A stretch of 64,000 nt of DNA from positions 62,001-126,000 of the forward strand of contig NZ_RQWN01000003.1 in the NCBI RefSeq assembly GCF_003977755.1, read 5' to 3'. Made by a program: the position numbers and the translations under genes. Shown here one piece after another: positions 60,950 through 64,000 of the stretch (position 1 is its first letter; the number at the start of each line of letters is the position of its first letter). This DNA is from Haloterrigena salifodinae. GTDB taxonomy: Archaea > Halobacteriota > Halobacteria > Halobacteriales > Natrialbaceae. The notes below the pieces were generated by a model. It searched no databases, had not been told where the DNA came from, and was given only the letters and a program-made list of their open reading frames with translations.

Positions 60950-63016
60950 ATGAAACCGAGATTCAAAGCAATTGAAAAAGGATTGGAGATTATTGATCCA
61001 ATCGAGCGAAAACGCTATCCACTAGAGACAACGACACCGGTTACACCGACAGTTGGTAATGCAGGTCGGATACCGTTTCCCGTAGACTCAACGATAGAGA
61101 TCAGAACAAGTAGAGTGACACTTCCGGAGAATCCATATATCTACGTTCGTAATCCCGATGGGACACTGTGTGCTGAAGTCGGTCCAGGAGAGAACATCTC
61201 TTTTTCAGGAGAAGAATATATTCTCGATCTATCCGGTCCGCTGAAGGTTTATGCACACGTCAGTGATCCCGTTCAGATTTGCGTAGGAAAAGCGAGAGCA
61301 GAAATCGCTTTTGAAAAGCTCGCTCGAGTAACACTTAGCGCACGATCCTTTCACCGCCGCCCAGGCGAGACAGTGACAACGACTGATGATCCGGCCGATA
61401 TAATGCGGGTACTCTCAACGTTCGGAGAAACGTTGAAGACAACGACATCGGGGCGATCGTATCCGACACTACGTGGCCATCCACCGGCAATCGAACTAGC
61501 TGACGAGGTATCTATTCCAGATACCCTAAATCAGCCTCAGACTGGGATCAAAATCGAAATCCCGCCGACGCTCGATCACATTTTTCCTATTACGGCTTTA
61601 GCGTATTATCTCGGAGCAGAAGTTGTTCCAGGGTCGACACCGCGACTGATAACAGAAACTGGATACTCTTACTCACTCGATGGTCGAGATGGTTTCGAAA
61701 CGACGGTTGAGCGGGTTCTCAGACAGATTTTCTTCCTCGACTGCATTGTACAGACTGAAGGAGAAACGCCAAGTTCACTGTACGAGCGACAGGCAGTCGA
61801 ACCACTACTCGAGTTCGATATCGGAGAGGGATACGAGCAATCGATGGTCGAACAGCTCGAAACGTATCTCGAGGTGCCCTTCGAGCGGATAGAACCACAG
61901 GTTCCACCGTGGTATTCCGAGATTCGTCTCGAGCCAACGGAGGATCATATCGAGTTTCTCCCCTTCATTGCGAACGACCTCGCAAGTGTTAACGTTAGAA
62001 ATACCACGAGTGATTCGACAGAACCTCCACAGGAACGACGGCGAATGACTACAGAACCAACGCGGATAACTGAATCCCAGATTACCAACTTAGGCACCAC
62101 AGATCCTGAAATAGATGCGGAATCTCTTCCCTCTAGTCCAGTACTTCAGCAATGCTGGAAAAACCACGATGGTAGTACTATCGTAAGCACGAAACCGCTA
62201 TCGGCGTCTCAAAATAGCATCACGCGAGCGCCGCGAGAGGAGCCACTCCGGATCGAAGTCATCTGTAACGATCCGAGTATGAACGATGAACTCGTAACCG
62301 TCCACAGTACGTATCAGGATTCCGCCGTCCCGTTTGACGTTACTGTTCACCACGACCTTTCGAAACAGGAACTACGAAAAGTCTTCGCCAAAGAGAGCGG
62401 TTTCCTTCACTACATCGGCCACATCGATTCGGATGGCTTCCGGTGTTCGGATGGAACGCTTGATGCGGCGGATCTCGAATCCGTCGGCACGAAGACGTTC
62501 TTTCTTAACGCCTGTCGATCATACGAACAGGGACTCCATCTCATCGAGGCGGGGAGTATTGGTGGGATCGTGACGCTCGTCGAGATCACAAACCAGACCG
62601 CAGTTAGTACCGGGAATACGATCGCACAGTTATTGAACAGCGGGATACCGCTCTATGCAGCACTAAAAATACTCCAGCAGACGACGGACAACGATAAGCA
62701 GTATCATCTCCTCGGCGAGGAGGGACTTGCGATCTCCCAACTAGAGGCGAGTCCACCGCTCTCCGTTGAGATAATGAGGGCCGGATCGAACTACGAAGTG
62801 ACCGTAATAGTGTATAAGAACTCGAGAATGAAACCCGGCTCCGTCTATACACCGTACCTCTCGGGTGTGGACTCGTATTATCTCGTTCCCGGAGAGATGT
62901 CATTCCAGCACGTCTCGAGAGCGGATCTCATCGAGTTCCTCAACACAGAAGAGTTCCCCGTGTTCCTCGAGGGAGAACTCCGCTGGAGCACGCAGATCAA
63001 GACCGGCGAACTGTAG
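60950..63016 (+). CDS. CHAT-domain (caspase-like) protease B
   Basis: A 688-aa paralog of protease A, collinear along its length (start ATG 60950; an upstream ATG at 60914 would add 12 unmatched residues). Shared blocks include GLEIIDPIER, IPFPVDST, SYPTLRGHPP, IEIPPTL.HIF, AYYLGAEV, FLDCIV, and the CHAT end FLHYIGHID.DGF (H491), FFLNACRSYEQGL (C522), GSIGGIVT. The linker region (about 350-400) diverges most. Base composition is intermediate between A and the chromosome. AT-rich promoter elements near 60846-60857 and 60866-60875 precede it. Function unknown. Confidence 0.85.
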   Translation: MKPRFKAIEKGLEIIDPIERKRYPLETTTPVTPTVGNAGRIPFPVDSTIEIRTSRVTLPENPYIYVRNPDGTLCAEVGPGENISFSGEEYILDLSGPLKVYAHVSDPVQICVGKARAEIAFEKLARVTLSARSFHRRPGETVTTTDDPADIMRVLSTFGETLKTTTSGRSYPTLRGHPPAIELADEVSIPDTLNQPQTGIKIEIPPTLDHIFPITALAYYLGAEVVPGSTPRLITETGYSYSLDGRDGFETTVERVLRQIFFLDCIVQTEGETPSSLYERQAVEPLLEFDIGEGYEQSMVEQLETYLEVPFERIEPQVPPWYSEIRLEPTEDHIEFLPFIANDLASVNVRNTTSDSTEPPQERRRMTTEPTRITESQITNLGTTDPEIDAESLPSSPVLQQCWKNHDGSTIVSTKPLSASQNSITRAPREEPLRIEVICNDPSMNDELVTVHSTYQDSAVPFDVTVHHDLSKQELRKVFAKESGFLHYIGHIDSDGFRCSDGTLDAADLESVGTKTFFLNACRSYEQGLHLIEAGSIGGIVTLVEITNQTAVSTGNTIAQLLNSGIPLYAALKILQQTTDNDKQYHLLGEEGLAISQLEASPPLSVEIMRAGSNYEVTVIVYKNSRMKPGSVYTPYLSGVDSYYLVPGEMSFQHVSRADLIEFLNTEEFPVFLEGELRWSTQIKTGEL

Positions 63017-63082
63017 ACGGTCGTCTCGAGCCCTGCTGCTGGACGGTCGGAGAGAATCGAAAAGAGACGAGTCGGCGATCGC

Positions 63083-63691
63083 TTAGCGTGCAGCCGCTGC
63101 GACGCGCTCTTTCTCTTCTTTCTGGCTGACTGCGTAGGTCTGGACGTCGTAGTTAGCCGCGCCGACGAGCTGGTTGGCGATGGCCTCTTCGACGGGCGTG
63201 GACGTCTTGAACGAGTCGTTGTAGACGCCTTCCGCGAGGAACTTCAGGGCCTGGTCGACGCGACGCTGGGGTGCGACGTCGACGGCTTTGGGGACCGAGA
63301 TACCACCGTACTTCAGGCGGACGGTCTCCTCGCGCGGGGCCGCGTTCTCGACGGCGGTCACGAGCACCTGAATGGGGTTCTCGTCAGCGCGCTCGTCGAT
63401 GAGTTCGAACGCGTCGCGGACGTGGTTGAGCGTCTTCTGTTTCTTGCCCGTGTTCTCCTCGGTCTGCATGAGACGGTTGATGAACCGCTCGACGATGGAG
63501 ATTTGGGACTTCTTGAACTGCTTGCTGGCGTGACGACCGGCGGTGTGTGCGACCGGCGTCACCGTGATGTAGCGTTCGGTCGAAGGGTCCTCGTAGGCGA
63601 TCTCGTCGATCTCCCAGGTGCCAAACAGCTTCGCACCGACGTCGGCTCCGCCCGCGGGGGCGTCGGGGTCTGGTTGGTCTTCTGCCGCCAT
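63083..63691 (-). CDS. rps7: 30S ribosomal protein S7
   Basis: A 202-aa S7 with an acidic haloarchaeal N-terminal extension (MAAEDQPDPDAPAGGADVG). Family blocks include SQISIVERFINRLMQTEENTGKKQKTLNHVRDAFELI, NPIQVLVTAVENAAPREE and QRRVDQALKFLAEGVYNDSFK. It binds the 3' major domain of 16S rRNA. The start lies two bases after the stop of rps12, a conserved str-operon arrangement. Confidence 0.97.
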   Translation of the reverse strand: MAAEDQPDPDAPAGGADVGAKLFGTWEIDEIAYEDPSTERYITVTPVAHTAGRHASKQFKKSQISIVERFINRLMQTEENTGKKQKTLNHVRDAFELIDERADENPIQVLVTAVENAAPREETVRLKYGGISVPKAVDVAPQRRVDQALKFLAEGVYNDSFKTSTPVEEAIANQLVGAANYDVQTYAVSQKEEKERVAAAAR

Positions 63692-63693
63692 GG

Positions 63694-64000
63694 TTATCGC
63701 ACCGGTTTCTCCGCGTTTCCGCGAACGAGTTCCTTCAGTGCGACACCGTTGACCTTGTCGACCTTGTAGTTGACGCCGGAGAGGTCGCCCATCGCACGAC
63801 CCTTCGCCCCGCCGATCCCGGCGATGGTGACTTCGTCGTGTTCGTCGATGAACGAAATGGCGCCGTCACCGGGACAGAACGCGGTGACCTGTTTCCCGTT
63901 CTTGATCAGCTGCACTCGGACGCACTTTCGGATCGCCGAGTTGGGCTGTTTCGCTTCGATACCGACTTTTTCGAGGACGATACCGCGGCCCTGCGGAGCA
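63694..64000 (-). CDS. rps12: 30S ribosomal protein S12 (5' end outside window)
   Basis: The minus strand encodes the C-terminal ~100 residues of S12, beginning at the window edge in [31 protein letters not shown] and ending [16 protein letters not shown] is a hallmark S12 motif near the decoding site. The rest lies beyond 64000. Confidence 0.97.
   Translation of the reverse strand, partial: APQGRGIVLEKVGIEAKQPNSAIRKCVRVQLIKNGKQVTAFCPGDGAISFIDEHDEVTIAGIGGAKGRAMGDLSGVNYKVDKVNGVALKELVRGNAEKPVR

Noticed and set aside
1-64000. CRISPR array, transposase, integrase or replication origin
   Set aside because: No regular repeat-spacer pattern, transposase or tyrosine recombinase motif, or Orc1/Cdc6-type gene was seen.

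Overview
The window comes from a haloarchaeon (class Halobacteria), probably a member of the Natrialbales such as Natrinema or Haloterrigena; the genus is inference. The evidence is high G+C content, strongly acidic proteins, Tat (RR) export signals, TATA boxes 26-28 nt upstream of start codons (leaderless mRNAs), tRNAs without an encoded CCA, a doublet archaeal histone, archaeal EF-2 and serS, and several haloarchaea-restricted families. I see no replication-initiator gene, integrase, transposase or CRISPR array.

Layout. 0-2.4 kb: a CobW-type GTPase divergent from a NikR-like regulator, a PD-(D/E)XK-like nuclease, and tRNA-Asn with a duplicated 3' end. 2.4-7.3 kb: CCA-adding enzyme, then a chromatin and ssDNA block (HDAC-like deacetylase, doublet histone, RPA-type protein) and tRNA-Arg. 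7.6-12 kb: a regulator, exported proteins, a broken lipase, and a Tat-exported protein with five Q/N-rich curlin-like repeats. 12.2-12.65 kb: the RNase P RNA gene, minus strand. 12.7-19.1 kb: AMMECR1, HTH plus small membrane proteins, an ABC exporter and an M48 protease. 19.1-24.3 kb: NAD salvage genes (pncB, nicotinamidase) flanking two Hvo_1808-type surface proteins with HExxH motifs. 24.3-36 kb: thioesterase, serpin lipoprotein, M23-like protein, lipoate-ligase-like protein, polysaccharide-lyase-like protein, thiolase and aldehyde:ferredoxin oxidoreductase. 36-50.6 kb: a frameshifted DUF2391 gene, ferritin-like protein, a VOC pseudogene, split MgtE, a CPA/TrkA antiporter, acyl-CoA synthetase, MBL hydrolase, histidine kinase, CDF transporter, a CrcB pair and an SDR. 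50.6-56.9 kb: PhoU/TrkA-C protein, serS, fusA and an HExxH protein. 57-63 kb: an AT-rich island. 63.1-64 kb: rps7 and rps12.

The most interesting locus is the island at 57.0-63.0 kb, lying between the rps12-rps7 pair and the DUF5781/fusA pair. It encodes two collinear ~690-aa paralogs whose C-termini carry a CHAT (caspase-like) His/Cys signature (H492/C523 and H491/C522). Between them are a 41-aa single-TM protein and a degenerate-receiver HalX protein; a DUF7504-like gene lies just upstream. I propose it as an uncharacterised haloarchaeal CHAT-protease signalling or cell-death-like module. The catalytic residues are visible in the sequence; the function is inference.

Recurring themes: leaderless promoters that decide start codons (1784, 14871, 23733, 25881, 32143, 33633); very short leader ORFs overlapping downstream starts by ATGA (15755, 24475, 29347); and gene decay (lipase, VOC protein, DUF2391 C-terminus, tRNA 3'-end copies).
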